IMG/VR virus record: IMGVR_UViG_3300035180_000530
Location: 1-29,742 of that record
DNA: 29,742 nucleotides
From: a virus
Strand: one strand, 5' to 3'
Part shown: positions 7,699-14,681 of the stretch, one piece after another
Layout of the letters: each line of letters starts with the position of its first letter
Numbering within the stretch: the first letter of the stretch is position 1
Notes under the pieces: model-generated
What the model saw: the letters and a program-made list of their open reading frames with translations, nothing else
Told to the model about the DNA's origin: nothing
Databases searched by the model: none
Translations under genes and position numbers: made by a program

Positions 7699-8628
7699 TT
7701 ACGCTGCGCCACCCTGCTTGAGCCGCAAGGCACGTTCGCGCAGATCATCCCTGTCCTGTTTTTCCGCCAGGATACGAGCTGCCCCTTTGTATTCATCACG
7801 ACGATCTGCGCCGAGTTGAATAATCATATCTCTTCTGTCAGCGAGCGACTGCACCAAACCCTTGTTGATCGCCGCGATGGTTTCTGCCTCGATTACCATG
7901 TTCTTTGCCTTGATCCAGCGACGATCCATCTTGACGGCATTCTCGACCATTTTCTCCGTCGTCTTCTCGCCAGATGCGGCAAGAATCTTGCGCTGCTCAT
8001 CGTAGAGCGTGGCTTCAACGACCTCGAATTTAGCCTTGATACGAGCAGCTTGCGCTTCGGCTCTGGCAGCCTGTGCGCCGTAATAGGCACGCAGACCATT
8101 CTGCTCGATCATGCACTGATCCAGCGAGGCTTCGGTGACGCGCGTGTCGGCGCGGAACTGATCGACATCGACGTAGTAATTCAGACCGGCGTGACCGGGC
8201 GCTTCGGTCGGGCGCTTAGGCTCGCCCCCTGCTGCGGCGTGTGGTTCATCAGGCACAAACGGCAACTCTTCTTTCACATCGACCGGAACGCGAACTGGGT
8301 TCGCCAGCGACTCGGCGTTGCGCGGCACACTCGGGTCTTTGGGTTCGGGCAACGGCGCGATGTAATCGCCATTCTTTTCGCCAGACCAGCCCGTTTGACC
8401 GCCTTCTTCGTCATAATCTGAATCGCAAGCTGGCGACGGTTCATCCGGTTCGGCAACTTCCGCTTCCACTACAGCACCTTCTGGCTCGTCGGTTTTCTGG
8501 TCATCAGAAACGCACGTTTCAGCAGTCGGTTCGGGCGTCTTCGCCGCCAGAATTTCCTCGTTCTGCGCCTCAAGCTCTGCCATCAGCGCTTCAAGCTCCT
8601 CGTCGTTGATATTGATATCCTTGCTCAT
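7699..8628 (-). CDS. UvsY-like recombination mediator candidate with long acidic N-terminal region
   Basis: A 309-residue protein in two parts. Residues 1 to about 150 are acidic and proline-rich, probably disordered. Residues from about 165 on form a charged, probably coiled-coil domain (LRAYYGAQAARAEAQAARIK, ATLYDEQRK, EKMVENAVKMDRRW, RRDMIIQLGADRRDEYKG). This helical pattern is the one I associate with the UvsY-like mediator proteins of large phages, which load the recombinase onto SSB-coated DNA. That identification is from memory and moderate. The context supports it: the next genes are SSB, exonuclease and UvsX. AAGGAGA precedes the ATG. The gap upstream carries two copies of the recurrent motif. 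Confidence 0.55.
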   Translation of the reverse strand: MSKDININDEELEALMAELEAQNEEILAAKTPEPTAETCVSDDQKTDEPEGAVVEAEVAEPDEPSPACDSDYDEEGGQTGWSGEKNGDYIAPLPEPKDPSVPRNAESLANPVRVPVDVKEELPFVPDEPHAAAGGEPKRPTEAPGHAGLNYYVDVDQFRADTRVTEASLDQCMIEQNGLRAYYGAQAARAEAQAARIKAKFEVVEATLYDEQRKILAASGEKTTEKMVENAVKMDRRWIKAKNMVIEAETIAAINKGLVQSLADRRDMIIQLGADRRDEYKGAARILAEKQDRDDLRERALRLKQGGAA

Positions 8629-8684
8629 TGCGTTCTCCTTATGTACTTCACTACGATTGAAATTGTATAAAGACCTGTCAGGAA

Positions 8685-8706
8685 AGTATAGTCAGCTCTG
8701 ACTTAT
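8685..8706 (-). promoter_or_regulatory. Recurrent motif with TATACT, promoter candidate
   Basis: The minus strand reads ATAAGTCA-GAGC-TGACTATACT. It lies 57 bases before the ATG of the UvsY-like gene. The flanks (CAGGA before, TTTCC after) resemble those of the copy at 22978-22999 (GAGGA, TTTCC), so these two copies are related beyond the core. Confidence 0.6.
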
Positions 8707-8746
8707 CCTGACAGACCGCCAAGCGCTTCCAAATTTGACCGCCTCT

Positions 8747-8763
8747 CGTCACTAATGACTTAT
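8747..8763 (-). promoter_or_regulatory. Recurrent motif copy without -10 box
   Basis: The minus strand reads ATAAGTCA-TTAG-TGACG, immediately after the stop of the last DnaE fragment. It lies about 40 bases upstream of the promoter-like copy at 8685-8706, so the two could form a paired operator. Confidence 0.5.
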
Positions 8764-8766
8764 CCA

Positions 8767-10029
8767 TCACGCAAGAATGTCGGCGACCTTTTCAAAAACA
8801 GCACTCAAAATATCCGCCTTCGTCGGATCAAAGTTTACCTGTTGAGCGTTTATGCCACAGACAATCGAACAGTCCAATTTCGGGTCATACACAACCTTTC
8901 CAGCAAGCTCTGCCGTAGAACCCTTAATTCCAGGCAAGAGACGCCTAATGACAGCAGAACCAAGAGCCACTATTACCGCAGGCTTGATAAGCTCTACCTC
9001 TCTGTCGAAAAACCTCGCACATGAGTTAAGCTGCCCATTGCTCAATAACTTGTCAGACTTTTTGGCCTTGACCAGCGTCGTGAAATAGCCCTCCCCTACG
9101 CTCAAACCCGCGTCTTTGATTGCGACTTTGATAAAATCAGCAGCGTCGCCAACCAGCAGTTGATCTTTTGCCTCCTCCTGCCATGTCGGGCAGTCTGTCA
9201 CCACCATGTACTTGACCGTGGACTTGCAGCGAATGGTCGGATGCGGTTGACCGGCCAGGTCACAGTCCTTGCATGACTTGTATTCTTGCGCCAGAGAGAT
9301 AATCTTGGCCCGCAGAAACTTGTCGGACACATCGGTCGTCCTATCTGCCTTCACGGCGTCGATAATCAACCCAGGCATGAATTCTGTCTGGTCACGACGA
9401 CGATCCGGGTGACGTGCGGGTTTCTGACCCTTCTCGACGTTAGCGAAAGCGCCTACCGCATTAAGGTTCTCCACAACGCGCATGTTGACCTTCGAACCGG
9501 GCTGACTTGCTGCCAGAGAGAATTCTTCAAAGGAATCAAAGCGACCCTTGACCGGCGACGAATCGTCCAACCCCCAAACATCTTCCACTGTTCCGTCGCG
9601 CTTTTTCTTTTGTCTCTCAACCTTCCAGTTGCGGTTACGCTCACGCAGTTCCACGATGCGAAGCGCGGTGTTCTCGGAGATACCCCTGACAGCCGAGAAC
9701 GGCGCAAGAATGTGCGCGTCGTCCGGAATAGTGAACTTGTCCGACGACAGGTTGATGTCGGGCGGCAGCACTTCAATGCCACACTCACGCGCATCTTTGA
9801 CCAGTCCAGGCAACTTGTCGTCCTTAACGATGCTCATGCAAGCTGCAAAGTATTCGGCAGGATAATGAACGCGCATATATCCAGTCCAAAAACTTATTAC
9901 TGCATATTCTACAGCGTGTGATTTGTTAAATGAATAGGATGCAAACTTTTCAATCTTATCCCAAAGATTCTCCGCATGTCTCTTGTCCATGCCATCGTTG
10001 ATACGTCGCACTGTCCTGATAGTTGCCAT
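8767..10029 (-). CDS. dnaE: DNA polymerase III alpha (DnaE), third fragment, fused to a UDG-family-4-like domain
   Basis: Carries the fingers part of the replicative polymerase and a fused C-terminal domain (420 aa). Residues 14-70 match the DnaE segment AENLWDKIEKFASYSFNKSHAVEYA...HYPAEYFAA. Residues 85-131 continue DnaE (EVLPPDINLS) and include a helix-hairpin-helix (FSAVRGISENTALRIVEL). From about residue 250 the sequence changes to the family-4 uracil-DNA-glycosylase pattern: SCKDCDL, then MVVTDCPT, LLVGDAADFIKVAI, LNSCARFFDREVELIKPAVIVALGSAV. The usual GExPG motif and the C-terminal His-Pro are not intact, so glycosylase activity is doubtful. The ATG follows AGAGG, and an in-frame TAA lies two codons upstream, so this is a separate translation start. 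DnaE's usual OB-fold end is replaced by this domain. Confidence 0.85.
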   Translation of the reverse strand: MATIRTVRRINDGMDKRHAENLWDKIEKFASYSFNKSHAVEYAVISFWTGYMRVHYPAEYFAACMSIVKDDKLPGLVKDARECGIEVLPPDINLSSDKFTIPDDAHILAPFSAVRGISENTALRIVELRERNRNWKVERQKKKRDGTVEDVWGLDDSSPVKGRFDSFEEFSLAASQPGSKVNMRVVENLNAVGAFANVEKGQKPARHPDRRRDQTEFMPGLIIDAVKADRTTDVSDKFLRAKIISLAQEYKSCKDCDLAGQPHPTIRCKSTVKYMVVTDCPTWQEEAKDQLLVGDAADFIKVAIKDAGLSVGEGYFTTLVKAKKSDKLLSNGQLNSCARFFDREVELIKPAVIVALGSAVIRRLLPGIKGSTAELAGKVVYDPKLDCSIVCGINAQQVNFDPTKADILSAVFEKVADILA

Positions 10030-10693
10030 TCTTTACCTCTTCGAATTCAAAACAATTTTCTGCAAGCCATGCTTCTTGCTCAAGCTCTGGTCGTTTTTGT
10101 AAAACAATATGAAGCGCCTGATGAGCGTCTCTTTGAAGAACAATCAGATTAGATGGATGATTATTCTGTCTATCTCTGTCCTTGTGGTGAACAACTTCAT
10201 TCACACTCAATTTTCTGCCGAGACTCTCTTCCGCAATTCTTCTATGAACGTAGGCTTTATCCGCTGAACCCCATCTACCTCGATGATATTGTCCGTTCAA
10301 CTTTATCTTGGACAGACTCATCTTTTGTTTCGCCTCGTCTGAATGCGGTATCGAACACTTTCTTCTCCATTCATCTGTTCTCTGAAATGCAGAGCCACGT
10401 TTCAGACCAAAGACTGAACAAGCGCTTTTAATCGAACCAACCGAGCAACCAATCTCACTTGCTATGTCCTCTACAGACATAAGACGATTGATATACATTT
10501 CAATCATTAAGTCCTTCGTGATTTCATATCGACTCCTAATACGTCTCTTCACTATTCCAATTTTCTTGAAATAGCGACAGGTGCTAGACTTCGTAAGCCC
10601 AAGAATCTTCATCATTTCGACGAATGTTAAGTCGCCGCGAACATAATTTTCTTCAATCCACTCTTTTGTTACGGTTATATTTGCTACAGTCAT
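9956..10693 (-). CDS. HNH homing-type endonuclease inserted between DnaE fragments 2 and 3
   Basis: Probably a free-standing mobile endonuclease. The protein (245 aa) has two N-terminal helix-turn-helix-like repeats (TFVEMMKILGLTKSSTCRYFKKIG and SVEDIASEIGCSVGSIKSACSVFG) for DNA recognition. The HNH core follows: YVHRRIAEESLGRKLSVNEVVHHKDRDRQNNHPSNLIVL with the HH, N and H-type residues. The last 25 or so residues overlap the start of the third DnaE fragment in another frame, so its tail is read from polymerase coding sequence. A motif copy (10706-10722) ending in TGGAG sits ten bases before the ATG. Confidence 0.85.
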   Translation of the reverse strand: MTVANITVTKEWIEENYVRGDLTFVEMMKILGLTKSSTCRYFKKIGIVKRRIRSRYEITKDLMIEMYINRLMSVEDIASEIGCSVGSIKSACSVFGLKRGSAFQRTDEWRRKCSIPHSDEAKQKMSLSKIKLNGQYHRGRWGSADKAYVHRRIAEESLGRKLSVNEVVHHKDRDRQNNHPSNLIVLQRDAHQALHIVLQKRPELEQEAWLAENCFEFEEVKNGNYQDSATYQRWHGQETCGESLG

Positions 10694-10705
10694 AAAATTA
10701 ACTCC

Positions 10706-10722
10706 AGTCAGTTATGACTTAC
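10706..10722 (-). promoter_or_regulatory. Recurrent motif copy abutting SD of HNH gene
   Basis: The minus strand reads GTAAGTCA-TAAC-TGACTGGAG, where GGAG is the SD of the HNH gene. As RNA, the AGUCA/UGACU arms would form a five-pair stem with a four-base loop right next to the ribosome site. Confidence 0.5.
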
Positions 10723-10745
10723 TATAACGTACAACAGTAGAATAC

Positions 10746-10901
10746 TCAAGCAATTAGTTGAAGATTGATTGGCGTATATCCAAACGATGCGATTTCCTCA
10801 ACCGTAAACTTATCAAGAGACTCCTTAACGGCAAACTTTGCCATTGCATGAACTTTTCCGACAGTGCCATCGCTTAATGTGACTTCGACAAATCCAGCAC
10901 A
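10746..10901 (-). other. Non-DnaE C-terminal tail of middle fragment, possible N-intein remnant
   Basis: The 51 residues starting at a Cys (CAGFVEVTLSDGT, then GKVHAMAKF, ending FTVEEIASFGYTPIN) do not belong to DnaE. A strand-type VTLSDG followed by a His and a later VEEI element recalls the N-terminal splicing blocks of inteins. No matching C-intein precedes the third fragment, which has only about 11 extra residues. It may be a decayed intein half, or an extension acquired with the HNH gene. Confidence 0.4.
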
Positions 10902-12092
10902 AGCTCCATCAACAAAGGCATCTTTCATCTTTGTCATCATTGATAAATCCTTTTTGCCAATGGCTTTTCTCAAGGTGTCAGCTTCAGCCATAGTAAATCC
11001 CGCTAGGTCACGCGCAACTTGCATGACTTGTTCCTGATAAACTAGAACTCCATGAGTTTCACTCAAAGCGCTCATTATCGCTGGATGGTCATAAGATGGA
11101 ACATCTATACCCTGTCTGATTCTGACGTACTGCTCCATTAGGCCAGAATCCATTGGGCCTGGACGATACAGTGCAACAACGGCGACGATATCTTCAAAAG
11201 TAACGGACGAAGTTTTCGACAGAGAGCGCAACAATCCTTTCATGCCTGACGATTCCAGTTGAAAAACTCCTGTTGTATCACCTCTGGAAAAAGCATCCAT
11301 TGTAAGTTTGTCATCTAATGGCAGCTTAAGATAATCTATCGTTATGCCGTGTCTTTCTTTCACATAGGTTCTACAAATGTCCAGAGTATCCAACGTCGAC
11401 AACCCCAATAAGTCCATCTTAATCAAACCAAAACTTTCCACAACTCTTTTATCCCAGTTGACCACCGGCGACCCACCGCGCGTCTCCACGACCGCCCTCT
11501 CAATCAACGGTTCACCCGCCACAATCACACCGGCTGCATGTTGGCTGAACGAACGCATGACTCCTTCGAGCTTGAGTGCATGCTTCCAGATTTCAGGGTT
11601 AGTGTCGCGAAACTTCTCAAGCTCTGGCACCACATTTGCAGACTCGGTAAGCGTGAAGGACTGACCGTGTTCTTTCGGCACCAGTTTCGTTGCCACCAGA
11701 TCCAGCCCATTCATGCCGAATACGCGACCAGCATCACGCAATGCAGACGCCGAAGCCAGCGATGAATAGTTCGAAATGCCCGCGACATGATCCCTGCCGT
11801 ATTTCTCGGTCAGATATTCGACAACGAGATGACGCTTGGAACTCATGAAGTCGAGGTCGGCGTCGGGCAAGTCCAGACGCTCAGGATTGATGAAGCGCTC
11901 GAACAGCAAATTGAAGCGAATAGGATCAACGTCAGTTATGCCAAGCAGATATGCGACTAAACTGCCGCCACAGTTATGAACCGGAATGCCCTGCACGTTA
12001 TACGTGTGCGTATTAGCAATGGTCAAATCATGCACCTTGCCTTTGTAATGCCGCGTCTTTTTACTAACAACCTTAATGCCCGCGTCGCTCAT
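10746..12092 (-). CDS. dnaE: DNA polymerase III alpha (DnaE), middle fragment, with N-terminal C-intein
   Basis: Residues 1-40 are a C-intein ending GIPVHN. Residue 41 (Cys, the +1 extein residue) opens the polymerase sequence CGGSLVAYLLGITDVDP. The catalytic aspartates are present: PDADLDF at residues 76-82 (Asp79, Asp81) and IKMDLLGL with Asp227. Other DnaE motifs include YRPGPMDSGLM and HGVLVYQEQVMQVARDLAGFT. Extein sequence ends near residue 397 (KDAFVDGA); the last 51 residues are foreign to DnaE. The ATG overlaps the endonuclease stop (ATGA), so this piece is probably made by translational coupling. Trans-splicing with the first fragment would give about 738 residues of continuous polymerase. 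Confidence 0.92.
   Translation of the reverse strand: MSDAGIKVVSKKTRHYKGKVHDLTIANTHTYNVQGIPVHNCGGSLVAYLLGITDVDPIRFNLLFERFINPERLDLPDADLDFMSSKRHLVVEYLTEKYGRDHVAGISNYSSLASASALRDAGRVFGMNGLDLVATKLVPKEHGQSFTLTESANVVPELEKFRDTNPEIWKHALKLEGVMRSFSQHAAGVIVAGEPLIERAVVETRGGSPVVNWDKRVVESFGLIKMDLLGLSTLDTLDICRTYVKERHGITIDYLKLPLDDKLTMDAFSRGDTTGVFQLESSGMKGLLRSLSKTSSVTFEDIVAVVALYRPGPMDSGLMEQYVRIRQGIDVPSYDHPAIMSALSETHGVLVYQEQVMQVARDLAGFTMAEADTLRKAIGKKDLSMMTKMKDAFVDGACAGFVEVTLSDGTVGKVHAMAKFAVKESLDKFTVEEIASFGYTPINLQLIA
11973..12092 (-). other. Split intein, C-terminal half (40 aa)
   Basis: The segment MSDAGIKVV...YKGKVHDLTIANTHTYNVQGIPVHN has the block F pattern (VHDLTI..THTYNV) and the block G ending VHN before Cys+1. 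Its length is normal for a naturally split C-intein. The partner N-half ends the first fragment. Confidence 0.92.
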
Positions 12093-13012
12093 TGATATTT
12101 ATCCTCGTCCTGTTTTCTTGCGAAGATTATCTTCGCGCTATGCTTCTTAAACATTGCCACCAGACTTGCGCCTCTAGGCATCTTTACACCCAAAAGTCTC
12201 TCGCTGCTTTTCTCTGTCACTAAGATGATTTTATCAGCGTGACCCAGGCGTACCAAGTCAAGAGCTTGGGAAAGTTTTGCTCTTAACTTATCAATCCTAT
12301 CAACGTGTTTTCCAACGTAGCCACTCTTAACTTCGCACCACCACTTGGCGCCGTCATTAAACAGAATTTCATAATCCACAAAATACCGTCTTGCGCCTTC
12401 AAACTCATATTCGATCACGGGGCCGCGCCTCACCAATTTGACAGTTTCGTTTCGCTCTAGCCCCAACAGTGTTGCCAATTCGTAAGAACTGTCGAACGTT
12501 AGCCATCCCCACTTGGACAAGTAATCGCCAGAAATACCTCTCCCATTCCATGCCTGACGCGCACGAAGCCTCTCACGCACATCATCACGCTTACACGCCG
12601 CAATGACACTTTCGCGCATCGAAGCCAACTTATCGGGGTTGTCAGCCCAAAACTTCGACACGGCGGCGGCATTCTTCGCCTTTTGTTTTGGAAGCGACTG
12701 AATCTTCAATTGCGCCACCGAATTGCGCTTACGCCAACCTTCATCACTGGACGAGACTCTCATCACACACTTTGGACAAAAAGCCCCAGTGACTACCTTT
12801 CTTCTGTTCAGATGCTTGAAATCACTTTCGTGAGTTTCACCACAACTTTCACATTCAAATTGAACGCGAAGAGACTTGCTTGAATACACCGTTTTGTACT
12901 TCAGGTAAAAGTCATAACAAACGGGGTCTTTTGCGAGAATCGCCAACTTCAAATCATCAGGCAGATGATGATGACGCGGATTCAAGCCTTTTAGCGAGTT
13001 TCGATACGTCAT
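12089..13012 (-). CDS. Free-standing endonuclease (zinc finger + PD-(D/E)xK-like) inside the split-intein gap
   Basis: A 307-residue protein encoded between the two intein halves, probably the homing nuclease that created or maintains the fracture. From the chosen start (GAGGA eight bases upstream of ATG 13012) it has a CESC...CPKC zinc finger (Cys 54, 57, 79, 82) and a charged linker. The nuclease-like domain follows: SSYELA with Glu178, YFVDYEILFND with Asp213, and WWCEVKSG with Glu227 and Lys229, the D...ExK signature. A nucleoside-binding-like KIILVTEK strand comes later. An ATG at 13126 would add 38 residues overlapping the N-intein and lacks support. The gene overlaps the first DnaE fragment by 56 bases and the middle fragment by four. 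No LAGLIDADG or GIY-YIG motif is seen. Confidence 0.8.
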   Translation of the reverse strand: MTYRNSLKGLNPRHHHLPDDLKLAILAKDPVCYDFYLKYKTVYSSKSLRVQFECESCGETHESDFKHLNRRKVVTGAFCPKCVMRVSSSDEGWRKRNSVAQLKIQSLPKQKAKNAAAVSKFWADNPDKLASMRESVIAACKRDDVRERLRARQAWNGRGISGDYLSKWGWLTFDSSYELATLLGLERNETVKLVRRGPVIEYEFEGARRYFVDYEILFNDGAKWWCEVKSGYVGKHVDRIDKLRAKLSQALDLVRLGHADKIILVTEKSSERLLGVKMPRGASLVAMFKKHSAKIIFARKQDEDKYQ

Positions 13013-13277
13013 CAAATTCGTCCTCGCCGCACAGCTCTTCCGCGACGACCCATCCTCTGTTTCGAGTGAAGAATTTGTGATCTTTGGTACATTCGATTTT
13101 GACGCCATTGCTAAACTCCAATTCAATTATTTCCTCGTCTCGGTCGAACTCAAGAGTGGCAATTACCTCCTGTGTTGAGCCATCATGCGCCAGAACCTTA
13201 TCGCCGATAGAAAAATTCTCAATGGCTTTAGTCAGTCCTGACTTATCACATACTACGCGACACCCTGGCAAAAAACA
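12957..13277 (-). other. Split intein, N-terminal half (106 aa)
   Basis: It starts CFLPGCRVV, a standard block A. It continues with SIGDKVLAHDG, then IIELEFSNGVKIECTKDHKFFT, where the TKDH is the block B Thr-x-x-His, and ends in an acidic/serine tail. It follows directly after extein GPGRGS. The complementary C-half begins the middle fragment, so splicing would restore GPGRGS-CGGSLVAY, the normal DnaE motif with Cys in place of Ala. Confidence 0.92.
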
Positions 13278-14420
13278 AGAACCTCTTCCTGGACCCACGA
13301 TCACATCATTATTTTTAGCCCACCTTACTAAATCTTCGACCAGAAGAAAGTAACCGGAGAAGCCCATCTTCTTGAGAACGCCAAGTTCGTACTCCAGGCG
13401 CTCTTTGTAGACCGGCATGAGTGAAGCTGGCGGCAGATAACCGAGAACAGGCGTGGTAAAACGGCGTTTCCAGCCCTCGATACACTTTTTGCCGAGCGTG
13501 ACGAACTCATTATCTGCCATCTTAGGCAGACACACTTCCTGCTTCTTGAATTCATAGTTGCACATGCCCGCCAGCACTTCGATGTTTTTGACGCCATTCG
13601 CCCAATGTGCCGGACTTGAAACTTTGTTCCAGGCTGAGACGCGCTTGGCCGCCTCTTTGACGCGCTCAAGCAGGTCTTCTGGCTTGCCGAATGCAAAGTC
13701 CTTGATGAACTGCTTTGGGCGATAAGCAACGCTCATTTGTGTGTTTGTGGTGATACAGTTTAGAACTTCGAGCGTGTCGGCATCGTCGCGCTCTTTGTAG
13801 AATGTTGGATAAGTTACTAGCGTCTTCGCATTCACGTCAGTAGCGGCCTGAATCGCCTTTGCATTCAGCGTGTCGAACAGCGGCGTGTTAATCGGCACTA
13901 GCTCCACGAACGTCTTGTCCCAACCAAACTTTGAGCCGAGCTTTTCGAGAATCGCCAGATGGTCATCGTGATGAAACAGACCAAACATATCGCCAGTCGA
14001 TACCGCAACGCCCTCCAGCGCCAGTACGTCATCCAAGCCACAGCGGGCATGGTAGTAGAAGTATTCCGGCGTCAAGGCGCACGACAGCAGCTTGAGTAAG
14101 GACTTTACGCCAGTCTCGTCGATAGCGTAAACCTTGAGCGCGTAAAAGGGATTAGGCTTTTCCTTTTCACCAGATGCCTTCGATGGCTTGCGATAAGTTG
14201 GATCGTCGTAGACCCATAGACGACAGCCAATGATTGGCTTAATGCCCGCTTTTTTGGCCTTGTTTGAGAAGTCCACCATGCCGTGAAGTGACATTGTATC
14301 CACCAGGGCGACGGACTCGTAACCGAATTCCGTCGCCTTCTCGATGATGTGATCCAATTGCAGCAGCGATTCGCCAATGCTGAAATCGCTCCTTACGGAC
14401 AGCGCGTGATTTATGTTCAT
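12957..14420 (-). CDS. dnaE: DNA polymerase III alpha (DnaE), first fragment, with C-terminal N-intein
   Basis: N-terminal part of the replicative polymerase (487 aa). Residues 1-70 are the PHP domain start (VRSDFSIGES, ALVDTMSLHGMVDFSNKAKKAGIKPIIG). Two PHP histidines of the HxH motif are replaced (ALSVRSD), so the metal site is probably inactive. The polymerase part ends LVEDLVRWAKNNDVIVGPGRGS at residue 381. There the N-intein starts (Cys382). The stop lies inside the downstream endonuclease gene. The ATG overlaps the stop of the 87-aa gene by four bases. No proofreading exonuclease domain is visible. Confidence 0.93.
   Translation of the reverse strand: MNINHALSVRSDFSIGESLLQLDHIIEKATEFGYESVALVDTMSLHGMVDFSNKAKKAGIKPIIGCRLWVYDDPTYRKPSKASGEKEKPNPFYALKVYAIDETGVKSLLKLLSCALTPEYFYYHARCGLDDVLALEGVAVSTGDMFGLFHHDDHLAILEKLGSKFGWDKTFVELVPINTPLFDTLNAKAIQAATDVNAKTLVTYPTFYKERDDADTLEVLNCITTNTQMSVAYRPKQFIKDFAFGKPEDLLERVKEAAKRVSAWNKVSSPAHWANGVKNIEVLAGMCNYEFKKQEVCLPKMADNEFVTLGKKCIEGWKRRFTTPVLGYLPPASLMPVYKERLEYELGVLKKMGFSGYFLLVEDLVRWAKNNDVIVGPGRGSCFLPGCRVVCDKSGLTKAIENFSIGDKVLAHDGSTQEVIATLEFDRDEEIIELEFSNGVKIECTKDHKFFTRNRGWVVAEELCGEDEFDDVSKLAKRLESASSSSA
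13230..13246 (-). promoter_or_regulatory. Recurrent motif copy inside N-intein coding sequence
   Basis: The minus strand reads ATAAGTCA-GGAC-TGACT within codons for DKSGLTK. It matches the consensus exactly, with the same four-base spacer, about 220 bases before the endonuclease start. It may be chance, or an internal site for the endonuclease gene. Confidence 0.35.
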
Positions 14421-14680
14421 TCTTCTTCCTTATATTTTTCCCAGATTACTAAGCACTCATACGGCAACACTGTCGACGCCAGCACTTCTGGCGAGGTGCT
14501 GTATTGCATCGCCGGCATGATGTGCATTTCGCGAAATCGCCAGTCACCAGGTTCATCTGGCGGCGACAGTGGCATCTTATGAATGCCATCCACCATTGGT
14601 GAAGGCACTCCGCCCATCAGCGCTGGATAATACGTGCCCGTTGGCAAATTCTGCCGCACAATCTTCGTCTCGTAACTCAT
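14417..14680 (-). CDS. Hypothetical protein, 87 aa
   Basis: A short protein (MSYETKIVRQNLPTGTYYPAL, later PPDEPGDWRFREMHIMPAM) with no recognised domain. The start at 14680 lies two bases after the stop of the 219-aa gene, with no clear SD, so translation is likely coupled. Its stop overlaps the start of the first DnaE fragment, placing it in the polymerase operon. An upstream ATG at 14740 would run inside the previous gene and is less likely. Confidence 0.55.
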   Translation of the reverse strand: MSYETKIVRQNLPTGTYYPALMGGVPSPMVDGIHKMPLSPPDEPGDWRFREMHIMPAMQYSTSPEVLASTVLPYECLVIWEKYKEEE

Positions 14681-14681
14681 C

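Noticed and set aside
9956-10901. Group I intron carrying the HNH gene
   Set aside because: The third DnaE fragment has its own SD and ATG with an in-frame stop two codons upstream, the upstream tail is long and protein-like, and no clean splice junction (U before, G at end) gives a good in-frame join. Not fully excluded without RNA data.
13012-13126. Upstream start (ATG 13126) for the endonuclease
   Set aside because: It would add 38 residues read from the N-intein codons in another frame; the ATG at 13012 has a better SD and lies just before the zinc-finger domain.
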